This document shows, one piece after another, positions 57,077-64,000 of a DNA stretch of 64,000 nt. The notes beneath the pieces were generated by a model. It saw only the letters and a program-made list of their open reading frames with translations, was not told the origin of the DNA and made no database searches. Each line of letters opens with the position of its first letter. The first letter of the stretch is position 1. Made by a program: the position numbers and the translations under genes. Origin of the DNA: Alphaproteobacteria bacterium (GTDB taxonomy: Bacteria > Pseudomonadota > Alphaproteobacteria > Micavibrionales > Micavibrionaceae); the NCBI GenBank assembly GCA_017302165.1, contig JAFLCW010000001.1, forward strand, positions 496,001 to 560,000. Reading direction: 5' to 3'.

Positions 57077-58159
57077 ATGACTGACCTGAAAGTCTATACC
57101 GTGATTGGTTTAATGTCCGGCACCTCTGTGGACGGGGTGGATGTGGCGTTGATTAAAACCGATGGGTTAAGGGTCATTGAACCCTTACGTTTTGCCACCT
57201 ATCCGTACACGGCGAAAGAACGCGAGATCATTCGAGCCGCCTTTGGAAAACGGGGATATAACGATATCGTCGAAGAAGCCGAAGCGGTGGTCACGACAGC
57301 GCATCTTCGGGCACTGGCAGATTTTAAAGCGTCGGCAGATTTAATAGGTTTTCATGGTCAGACTATTTTGCATGACCCATTACAAAGAGTGACATGGCAA
57401 ATCGGGGATGCACAGGCACTGGCGCGAAGTCTGTCCATTCCGGTGATGGCGCAGATGCGCCTTGCCGATGTCAAGGCTGGGGGGCAGGGGGCACCCCTTT
57501 TGCCCTTGTATCATCAGGCACGGGCAGAAGGCCGCCCCCGCCCAATGGCGGTTGTTAATATTGGCGGTGTATCGAATATTACCTATCTAGGGACGGGGGA
57601 TGAGGTGATGGCCTGTGATTGTGGGCCCGGTAACGCGTTGATCGATGATTTTATGTTGGCCCGTCTGGGTACGCCGTTTGACCAAGATGGACAGATGGCG
57701 GCAGGGGGCATTGTACAGGAACAATTATTGATGGCGTGTCTGGCACATCCTTATTTCAAAAAGCCAATTCCAAAATCATTGGATCGAAATGAATTCGAAC
57801 CTCTCCCGCCGGAATTATCGCCCCAGCCTTCTTCTCTGCGGGATCAGGATGTGGTCGCGACGCTGACGGCTTTTACGGTTGAATCGATCGTAAAATCAAC
57901 AGAACTTTTTCCTGAGCGTATCCAGGAATGTCTGGTTACAGGCGGCGGGCGGCATAATCAAACCATGATGCGAAACTTATCAGACCGTCTAGGTATTCCT
58001 GTACACCCTGTTGAATATGCTGGATGGCAAGGTGATGCGCTTGAGGCTGAGGGGTTTGCGTATTTGGCGGTACGGGCATTGAAAGGGCTACCGCTCACCT
58101 TGCCGCTCACAACGGGCGCGCCGCATCCCCTGACCGGAGGCGTGTTATTTCACCCATGA
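57077..58159 (+). CDS. anmK: Anhydro-N-acetylmuramic acid kinase
   Basis: A 360-residue sugar kinase that opens and phosphorylates 1,6-anhydro-MurNAc during peptidoglycan recycling. The start VIGLMSGTSVDGVDVALI is the conserved ATP-binding loop. IGFHGQTILHDP, RLADVKAGGQGAPLLPLYH, VVNIGGVSNITYL and CDCGPGNALIDDFM are family signatures, and LVTGGGRHNQTMM the adenosine motif. Length is normal. The stop overlaps the next start as ATGA. Peptidoglycan recycling also fits the lytic transglycosylase-like gene 1 kb away. Confidence 0.95.
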   Translation: MTDLKVYTVIGLMSGTSVDGVDVALIKTDGLRVIEPLRFATYPYTAKEREIIRAAFGKRGYNDIVEEAEAVVTTAHLRALADFKASADLIGFHGQTILHDPLQRVTWQIGDAQALARSLSIPVMAQMRLADVKAGGQGAPLLPLYHQARAEGRPRPMAVVNIGGVSNITYLGTGDEVMACDCGPGNALIDDFMLARLGTPFDQDGQMAAGGIVQEQLLMACLAHPYFKKPIPKSLDRNEFEPLPPELSPQPSSLRDQDVVATLTAFTVESIVKSTELFPERIQECLVTGGGRHNQTMMRNLSDRLGIPVHPVEYAGWQGDALEAEGFAYLAVRALKGLPLTLPLTTGAPHPLTGGVLFHP

Positions 58160-59142
58160 CGATTTTAAAAACGATCAATGATGAAACCATCGCCGAAGCG
58201 GCTGAAAGGTTGTCCGCAGGAGAACTGGTCTGTTTTCCTACCGAAACGGTTTACGGGCTGGGGGCGAATGCGCTGAGCGGTCAGGCGGTGGCCAAAATTT
58301 TCGAGGCCAAAAACAGGCCGTCCTTTAATCCCCTGATTGTGCATGTAGCCGATAAAAAACAGGCTGAAAAATACGCTGTGTTCAATGACGCGGCGCAGGC
58401 CTTGGCGGGTCAATTCTGGCCGGGGCCGCTGACACTTATTCTTCCCCGAAATCCTCAGGGTGGGATCAGTGATCTGGTGACTGCTGGGCTGGATACGGTG
58501 GCTATACGTGTTCCTGCCCATCCGGGTGCGCTGAAACTGCTCAAAAAATGTGGTTTGCCAGTTGCCGCGCCGAGTGCCAATGCATCGGGGGAACCGAGCG
58601 CAACCACACCCCAGCATGTGATCGAAAGTTTAAAGGACCGTGTGCCATTTATTCTGGCAGGTGGAGCCTGCACGGTAGGGCTTGAATCCACGGTGCTGGA
58701 TTTAACATCTGATACACCCTTCATTTTACGTCCCGGCGCCATCACCCCCGAAGATTTCGCGCCAGTGATCGGCAACGTGGCCTATGATTTCGGCGATCAT
58801 GACCGTCCCAGATCCCCGGGGCAGTTGATTAAACATTATGCGCCGTCCTTGCCCGTGCGCCTGAATGCCGTGGATATTGCGCCGGGAGAAGCTTTGCTGT
58901 CTTTCGGGTCTGTGGCCTTTATGGGGATCAGGGGCGGCGGGTCTGCCAAATCTTTGCCCGATACCCAGCACATTTCCTTGAGTGAAACAGGGGATCTGTA
59001 CGAGGCCGCCGCACGTTTATTTGCAGGATTACGCCATCTGGATTGTGCCCCCCATACCGGCATTGCCGTGATGAATATCCCGGATAAGGGCGTTGGCGTC
59101 GCGATCAATGACCGTCTGAAACGTGCCGCACAGGGACGCTAA
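58156..59142 (+). CDS. tsaC: L-threonylcarbamoyladenylate synthase (Sua5/YrdC/YwlC type)
   Basis: A 328-residue enzyme that makes threonylcarbamoyl-AMP for the t6A37 modification of ANN-decoding tRNAs. The YrdC domain spans about 1-205 with FPTETVYGLGANALSG, FEAKNRPSFNPLIVHV, QFWPGPLTLILPR and VAAPSANASGEPSATTPQHV. After a SPGQLIKHYAP linker comes a C-terminal domain, as in longer Sua5-type enzymes rather than short TsaC. It overlaps anmK by four bases. The C-terminal part is less conserved. Confidence 0.93.
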   Translation: MTILKTINDETIAEAAERLSAGELVCFPTETVYGLGANALSGQAVAKIFEAKNRPSFNPLIVHVADKKQAEKYAVFNDAAQALAGQFWPGPLTLILPRNPQGGISDLVTAGLDTVAIRVPAHPGALKLLKKCGLPVAAPSANASGEPSATTPQHVIESLKDRVPFILAGGACTVGLESTVLDLTSDTPFILRPGAITPEDFAPVIGNVAYDFGDHDRPRSPGQLIKHYAPSLPVRLNAVDIAPGEALLSFGSVAFMGIRGGGSAKSLPDTQHISLSETGDLYEAAARLFAGLRHLDCAPHTGIAVMNIPDKGVGVAINDRLKRAAQGR

Positions 59143-59151
59143 AAATCTAGA

Positions 59152-60084
59152 TTAATCGTTATACCGATCCTGAAGCAGAAGAATGGCGACTTGAGAAATC
59201 GGTGCGCGTTGATATAACGCTGTTGGAAAAATCTGTTGATCCTCGCGCGGGGATAAGGCGTCTTGAACGGTCTGGGTGACGCCGGATAATGGTTCGGGTA
59301 ACCCATCGGCGTGTCTGTCCACCGGGTTTGGCATCACATATCGATACGCCGATAATTTATAGGCATGAAACAGCGTATCTTCATTGTTTCCCATCTTTGT
59401 ATCAGCGGCATTCGCCATACGTAACGGGCTTTCCGGTTTCAAGACTTCGTCTGTGAATTTATGATCAAAGGCATCATAGATTTGTCCCAATGTTTTTGGC
59501 TTGCCGGTTTTGGAATCAAAAAAGACATTGCGATTAGCCAGAGCTTCTTTCGGAAATAAGTCTGCGGCCAAGGCCGAAGGATTTTTATTCTTTTGGTTGA
59601 TGAAAGCAGACGCGCCGCCCGCCCCTAAAAAATGCGCAAAATATAAATCTGTAGGCGTGATGTCGCCGCCCACAGTGCGCTGAAGATATTCCTGATTATC
59701 GCTTGCGAATTCTGCGGCCATGTAAGAGGCAATCTGGGGATCACGCCGCAGGTTTAAAATATCCTGACGTGTCTTGGAATCTTTCACACGTCCTTGATCA
59801 TCAATCTTGTCCGCATAGGCCGACAAGCCATATTTATCGCCATGGGTTTTGACCATGCTCATCCATGTTTTTTCAATAAACTGAAATAGCCCGGTGGCAC
59901 TGGATGTTTTCGCCTTGGCTAAGGGGTTAAAGGAACTCTCTGCCCCGGCTTTTTCGACCAGGTAGGCAAAATCAACCCCCGTTTTGGCACTGGCTTCACG
60001 GATGGCCTTCACGACATGCCCTGGCGCCTGACGCAAAAGAGCATCTAAGTTATTGTTTTGATTAATATTTTTTTCAAAAACCAT
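59152..60084 (-). CDS. Lytic transglycosylase-like (SLT domain) protein
   Basis: A 310-residue protein with a lysozyme-like SLT domain at about 25-180. VEKAGAESSFNPLAKAKTSSATGLFQFIEKTWM carries the catalytic Glu, and FAHFLGAGGASAFI resembles the second family block. Such enzymes cleave glycan strands of peptidoglycan with a 1,6-anhydro product, the substrate recycled by AnmK upstream. No signal peptide or membrane anchor is seen, which is unusual for a periplasmic enzyme, so export may use another route, or it may act in a secretion or phage-like assembly. I use ATG 60084; a TTG nine bases upstream is possible. Confidence 0.82.
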   Translation of the reverse strand: MVFEKNINQNNNLDALLRQAPGHVVKAIREASAKTGVDFAYLVEKAGAESSFNPLAKAKTSSATGLFQFIEKTWMSMVKTHGDKYGLSAYADKIDDQGRVKDSKTRQDILNLRRDPQIASYMAAEFASDNQEYLQRTVGGDITPTDLYFAHFLGAGGASAFINQKNKNPSALAADLFPKEALANRNVFFDSKTGKPKTLGQIYDAFDHKFTDEVLKPESPLRMANAADTKMGNNEDTLFHAYKLSAYRYVMPNPVDRHADGLPEPLSGVTQTVQDALSPREDQQIFPTALYQRAPISQVAILLLQDRYND

Positions 60085-60208
60085 CGGGGTCAACCCTGTG
60101 TCTGTTGTGTGATCCTGAAGATTACACTTTCAAGTCCTGTGCCACGATTTGAAACAGATGACAGTTCGGCGCGTCATGTTAGAATCATACAGACAAAGGA
60201 TTCCGCCC

Positions 60209-61873
60209 ATGACCTACACCCCCCCTCTTGATGATATGCGCTTTACCCTTGAATATGTGGTGGGCTTATCGCGCTTAACGCCGCATCCTGATTTTGGGGT
60301 TTTGGACGGGGAGACGGTCAGCGCTATTCTTGAACCCGCGGCTCAGCTGGCCTCTGAGATTCTGGCGCCGCTGAACTGGACAGGGGATCAACAGGCCGCC
60401 ACCTTATCGGATGGGGCGGTCACAACAGCGTCGGGCTGGAAGCAAGCCTACACCGCTTACCGTGAAGGGGGCTGGAATGCTGTGCCCTTTTCCCCGGCGC
60501 ATGGCGGACAGGGATTGCCGTGGCTGGTTGCCTTTGCGGTTCAGGAAATGTGGCAAGGGGCAAATATGTCCTTTGGCTTATGCCCGCTATTGAACCAAGG
60601 GGCGATCGAGGCCATTGAGGCGCATGGATCTACAGAACAAAAAGAGGCCTATCTACCCCATTTAATTTCGGGACAGTGGACAGGCACCATGAACCTGACC
60701 GAACCTCAAGCCGGGTCAGATTTGGCGGCCATCCGCACCAAAGCCGTCCGAGAGACAGACGGCACATACCGTATCTCGGGTCAAAAAATTTACATTACAT
60801 ATGGGGAGCATGATTTATCAGATAACATCATCCATCTGGTGCTGGCACGGACGCCAAATGCCCCCGAAGGCGTTAAAGGCATTTCTTTGTTTATTGTGCC
60901 TAAAATTTTATCAGATGGCACACGCAACGATGTAATTTGTACGGGGATCGAACATAAGTTGGGTATTCATGCCTCTCCTACCTGCACCATGCAATTCGGG
61001 GATCGGGGCGGGGCGGTAGGGTATTTGATCGGGCAGGAAAATGAAGGCCTGAAATACATGTTCACAATGATGAATAATGCCCGGCTATCTGTGGGGCTTC
61101 AAGGCGTGGCGATTGCCGAAGCCGCCCTGCAAAAATCCGCCGTCTATGCGCGTGACCGTGTTCAGGGTTTTTCGCTGAGTGATAAAACCAAACGCGTTCC
61201 CATCGCCGAACATGCTGATGTTAAACGCATGTTACGCCACATGAAATCTCTGGTCTGTGCTGGCCGCGCGCTCACCTATGAAGCGGCACTTCATTTGGAT
61301 CTCGCCCGCGCGGGTGACACAGAGGCGCAGATGAAAGTGGATTTCCTAACCCCAATCGTCAAAGCCTGGTGCACGGATAACGCGGTTGAGGTGGCGTCGA
61401 TGGGCGTTCAAATTCATGGCGGTATGGGATTTATTGAAGAAACGGGCGCGGCGCAATTCTACCGGGATGCCCGCATTCTGCCGATCTATGAGGGAACAAA
61501 CGGCATTCAGGCCATGGATCTGGTCTTTCGCAAGATTGCCCGAGATCAAGGGGCAACAGCCTTGTCATTTTTAACCGATAGTGAAAAATTCTCGGCATTG
61601 GCACCCACCGCCCATAAATTGAAAGTTGCCACCCAGTGGATCGCGCACAAGGCCGTCAACGACCCTGAGGCGGCGGCCTTTGCGTCTGTCCCGTATTTGA
61701 AAGCCATGGGGATTTTGGCCGGCGGATATATGTTGTCCCGAATGGCACACGCCGCGAAGGGTCAGATGACGTCTGAAGATAACGGATTTTTTTCGGATTA
61801 CATCACCCTGTCGGATTATTATCGTGCCTATATTCTCCCCACGGCCAGAGCGTATCTGGAACCGATGGTCTAA
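60209..61873 (+). CDS. Acyl-CoA dehydrogenase (DmdC-like subgroup)
   Basis: A 554-residue FAD enzyme that oxidises an acyl-CoA to the enoyl-CoA. MNLTEPQAGSDLAAIRTKAV, RISGQKIYITYGEHDL, IHGGMGFIEETGAAQFYRDARILPIYEGTNGIQ and the Glu-containing YEGTNG are family motifs. The long N-terminal part and extra C-terminal domain fit the larger subgroup that includes the methylmercaptopropionyl-CoA dehydrogenase DmdC. Substrate cannot be settled from sequence and a beta-oxidation role is equally possible. I choose the ATG at 60209 because AAAGGA lies nine bases upstream. The longer frame adds 20 residues unlike the family. Confidence 0.88.
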   Translation: MTYTPPLDDMRFTLEYVVGLSRLTPHPDFGVLDGETVSAILEPAAQLASEILAPLNWTGDQQAATLSDGAVTTASGWKQAYTAYREGGWNAVPFSPAHGGQGLPWLVAFAVQEMWQGANMSFGLCPLLNQGAIEAIEAHGSTEQKEAYLPHLISGQWTGTMNLTEPQAGSDLAAIRTKAVRETDGTYRISGQKIYITYGEHDLSDNIIHLVLARTPNAPEGVKGISLFIVPKILSDGTRNDVICTGIEHKLGIHASPTCTMQFGDRGGAVGYLIGQENEGLKYMFTMMNNARLSVGLQGVAIAEAALQKSAVYARDRVQGFSLSDKTKRVPIAEHADVKRMLRHMKSLVCAGRALTYEAALHLDLARAGDTEAQMKVDFLTPIVKAWCTDNAVEVASMGVQIHGGMGFIEETGAAQFYRDARILPIYEGTNGIQAMDLVFRKIARDQGATALSFLTDSEKFSALAPTAHKLKVATQWIAHKAVNDPEAAAFASVPYLKAMGILAGGYMLSRMAHAAKGQMTSEDNGFFSDYITLSDYYRAYILPTARAYLEPMV

Positions 61874-61890
61874 AACGACTTTGAAAAATT

Positions 61891-62439
61891 CTAAGGATTA
61901 ACACGGGGTAAGGGGTTACCCTGACTGTCCCGCTCGGTGCAAGCTTCAAGCGAGTCACCATACACTTTTCCAATATAATCCATGCTTAAAAAGGGATTTC
62001 GTGAAAAAAGACGCGCTGAATGGCGCCCGACACAGGTGCAATAGGCTTCGTTATCTTTGGCGCGCGGGCGAAAACTTTTCACATACCCCAGACAATCCTG
62101 ATATCGCGCTCCGGCAATTTCAACATTGTTTGTGCATCCCTTGGGCGTGTTGCCACGAAAAAGGCTGTTGACGATATCTTCCTGTGGACGCATGGGTCCC
62201 TCTTTTTCCCGGATTTGCCGAAAGGCACCGGCGATACATTCACAGTTAAAATAATGTCTTTGGGTGAGGTGCCCCGCGCATAAATCATGAACGACCATCG
62301 CTTCTTCGTCCATTTCTTCGGGCGACATTTTACCGTCGTCCAGCATGAAATAATAACTATCACGCGGCAATTCTGCCTGCGCCGGAAAGACACTCAGCAC
62401 ACTGAGTATAAATAAAAAAGCATGAAAAAAGATATTCAT
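61891..62439 (-). CDS. Secreted Cys-rich protein, unknown function
   Basis: A 182-residue protein with a signal peptide (MNIFFHAFLFILSVLSVFPA, cleavage near AQA). The mature part has eight cysteines: one in DLCAGHL, two in CEC of FNCECIAGAF, one in KGCTNN, one in DCLGYV, two in YCTCVG and one in EACTER. Even number and spread suggest disulfide bonds in the periplasm or outside the cell. I recognise no family. It converges with the acyl-CoA dehydrogenase 17 bases away. Confidence 0.75.
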   Translation of the reverse strand: MNIFFHAFLFILSVLSVFPAQAELPRDSYYFMLDDGKMSPEEMDEEAMVVHDLCAGHLTQRHYFNCECIAGAFRQIREKEGPMRPQEDIVNSLFRGNTPKGCTNNVEIAGARYQDCLGYVKSFRPRAKDNEAYCTCVGRHSARLFSRNPFLSMDYIGKVYGDSLEACTERDSQGNPLPRVNP

Positions 62440-62508
62440 GCTTTTTATTCTATCATAGGTACGCTCTGGGTAAAAATAAGTCGGAACAAAGGGAAAGATA
62501 AGGCCGGT

Positions 62509-63111
62509 TTAAGCCGCTTTACCGCCCTTGATCTTGGCCCATAGGGATTGAAAATCAAACGCCGCCGTATTTGGGGTACCCGCCGAAGCACCCGCCTGTG
62601 CGGCTTGCTGGTTTTCGTTCTGACCCTTCATTTTTTTCATGCGGTCTTCAAGGGCTTTTTGACGAAGCGCACGGGCGCGTTCATCACGCTGGCGGATTTC
62701 TTCTTTCAATTCTTCGGCCTGTTGCTGGCTGTAATGGCTGGTGATTAAAACCTGCTGAGCCTGTTTTTGCCACTGATCGCGCTGGTTTTTCAAATCTTCC
62801 ATCTGTTCACGCAGTAAATCCATCTGATCTTCCTGCGCCTTGATCTTCATCCGAAGACGTTCCATCTCAATCATATCTGCGGCGCGTTTGATTTCGGCGT
62901 CAACACCTGCCGAAGACGCGGGATTGGCATGAGGCGCGGTTTGCCCTTGTGGTTCCAGTCCGAAGGCACGATCTAATTCCGACACATCAATCAGACGCCG
63001 ACCATTGCCGTCCACTTCAAAGGATAATTTGCCGTTATTCATGGCACGCTGAATGGTGGATTTGGAACGACCGGTCAGTTCAGCGGCGCGCTGTGCCCCT
63101 ACTTTAGCCAT
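62509..63111 (-). CDS. Helix-turn-helix protein with coiled coil
   Basis: A 200-residue protein. Residues 1-50 hold a MerR/excisionase-like helix-turn-helix (VGAQRAAELTGRSKSTIQRAMN, then a wing ending RLIDVSELDRAFG). A flexible Pro/Ala linker follows, then a long charged coiled coil at about 70-160 (DMIEMERLRMKIKAQEDQMD, KNQRDQWQKQAQQVL, EELKEEIRQRDERARALRQK) and a Gly/Ala tail. This resembles plasmid and chromosomal KfrA-like or entry-exclusion-type proteins that bind DNA and multimerise. A role in DNA segregation or regulation is inference only. It lies about 45 bases after the SapC-family gene. Confidence 0.8.
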   Translation of the reverse strand: MAKVGAQRAAELTGRSKSTIQRAMNNGKLSFEVDGNGRRLIDVSELDRAFGLEPQGQTAPHANPASSAGVDAEIKRAADMIEMERLRMKIKAQEDQMDLLREQMEDLKNQRDQWQKQAQQVLITSHYSQQQAEELKEEIRQRDERARALRQKALEDRMKKMKGQNENQQAAQAGASAGTPNTAAFDFQSLWAKIKGGKAA

Positions 63112-63157
63112 GACTCATATTCCCCTTTATGTTCATTTCAGGTTGTGATGATCTATT

Positions 63158-63913
63158 TTACATACGCCCGTTTAACAGCCGAGTCAATCTTTGCCACTGA
63201 GCCCCGGAAAATAAATGTGCATAAAGGAAGGGAATCCAGCCCTTTTTCCGCCAGTCGGCAAAGGTCGCATCGTCCAAGGCGGACAATTTCTGCTCGTCAA
63301 TAATCCGGAAACCCGAAAAGTTAATTTTCTTGCCCTTGGCCACGTTGATTTCGGCTTGACGCTCCACCAGCAAGCCTGAGGCGGCCAGCGCACGGGAAAA
63401 GGCAATCGTGTGCTGGGCGGCGGCATGGTACGATTTACAGAATTCAAGGGCATTTTGCGCAAGCTGGGTGGGTTTACCCTCGGCATCAAAGAATTTCTGT
63501 TCGCCCCCTTTTTCGGTCACGGTATCAACCATGTCGATACATAAGGACAGGTTATCCGATCCCGGCATTTCCGAAAAAATAAACGGATAGCGGCGAATAT
63601 AGGCAGGGATATAGGTATCCTCAAGCCATTCGCCTTTGGAATCCAAAAACAGGTTTTCATTATCCCGTAACCCTAAAATAGCCACCGGGGTGGCATTGTC
63701 ATCCGGCGAAAAAGCAATCGGATAGACATGGCAGATCTGGGGCATCTCAATCAGGTTGACCGGAACGGCGTTGACCTGCCGGGTGAAGGAAAGCCCAAAA
63801 TTCTTTTTTAAGCCCAGATCGCGATGTGCCTTGGAATCAAGGGGGGCAGGGCTTTGATAAAAAAGCGGAAGTTGGGGGGATGTTGCCGCTTTTTGTTCGT
63901 TGCTTTTGGCCAT
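63158..63913 (-). CDS. SapC-family protein
   Basis: A 251-residue soluble protein with the SapC pattern: FTRQVNAVPVNLIEMPQICHVYPIAFSPDDNATPVAILGLRDNENLFLD, then WLEDTYIPAYIRRYPFIFSEM and LCIDM, each part typical of the family, and a later FSGFRIIDEQKLSALDDATFADWRKKGW. SapC relatives occur widely in alphaproteobacteria and are associated with S-layer or peptide-transport names, but the function is not well defined. I start at ATG 63913. A TTG at 63922 is better spaced from AAAGGA, so the true start could be nine bases upstream. Confidence 0.88.
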   Translation of the reverse strand: MAKSNEQKAATSPQLPLFYQSPAPLDSKAHRDLGLKKNFGLSFTRQVNAVPVNLIEMPQICHVYPIAFSPDDNATPVAILGLRDNENLFLDSKGEWLEDTYIPAYIRRYPFIFSEMPGSDNLSLCIDMVDTVTEKGGEQKFFDAEGKPTQLAQNALEFCKSYHAAAQHTIAFSRALAASGLLVERQAEINVAKGKKINFSGFRIIDEQKLSALDDATFADWRKKGWIPFLYAHLFSGAQWQRLTRLLNGRM

Positions 63914-64000
63914 GGGTAACAAAATTCCTTTCGAATCTGATGATATGGGGTCAAGCCTATCAGAATACAGACCATAAGTTAAAGAAAACCTTTCAAAACA

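Overview
The window reads as a chromosomal segment of a Gram-negative alphaproteobacterium of moderate GC. Supporting signs are LptF/LptG and MlaA/MlaC outer-membrane genes, one RelA/SpoT-type (p)ppGpp enzyme, aa3-type cytochrome oxidase genes, acetoacetyl-CoA synthetase, a SapC-family protein and a PutA without the DNA-binding domain. The triple DotA/TraY-like locus and several lineage-specific hypothetical genes would fit an environmental Rhodospirillales- or Micavibrionales-like lineage, but no marker here fixes the genus. I see no tRNA, rRNA, CRISPR array, transposase or integrase. Coding density is high and most genes are ordinary housekeeping genes.

Layout. 0-6 kb: holC (partial) and pepA on the minus strand, divergent from lptF-lptG, then mlaA and mlaC, an envelope-maintenance block. 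6-14.2 kb: three consecutive minus-strand genes of about 900 codons encoding paralogous DotA/TraY-family polytopic membrane proteins, with no other Dot/Icm genes nearby. 14.2-19 kb: ettA, then an AT-rich segment with one small membrane-protein gene bounded by near-identical 42-bp direct repeats, then two TerD-superfamily genes and an unknown gene. 19-28.4 kb: xseA, putA, purD, an overlapping pair of unknown genes, tadA, an RluB-type pseudouridine synthase, rsmD and a small membrane protein. 28.5-37 kb: a YceI protein beside a cytochrome b561-YceI fusion, a glutathione transferase-like gene, an SDR protein, a PAS histidine kinase, and a redoxin plus DsbD/ScsB-like pair ending at a clear terminator.

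37-47.4 kb: acetoacetyl-CoA synthetase, an unknown gene, a GC-rich triple-hairpin spacer, an aminotransferase, then acpS, a DUF2062 gene and rel on the minus strand, divergent from coxB-coxA, which ends at a strong terminator with no ctaB, ctaG or coxC behind it. 47.5-47.8 kb holds a promoter-like -10, three hairpins and a perfect rho-independent terminator with no reading frame, the best candidate for an undescribed small RNA. 47.8-52.5 kb: mnmA, a LOG-family gene, ferredoxin, cysteine desulfurase (a sulfur-transfer neighbourhood with mnmA), and an alpha/beta hydrolase convergent with bcp, the two sharing a terminator inside their last codons. 52.5-64 kb: a large AsmA/YhdP-like protein, tyrS, anmK, a Sua5-type gene, a lytic transglycosylase-like gene, an acyl-CoA dehydrogenase, a Cys-rich secreted protein, an HTH/coiled-coil protein and a SapC-family protein.

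The items most worth following up are the DotA/TraY triplet, the repeat-bounded insert at 16.2-17.1 kb, the structured RNA at 47.55-47.78 kb, and the unknown gene pair at 24.8-26.4 kb. Functions were assigned from recognisable motifs and overall protein character. No database search was run.
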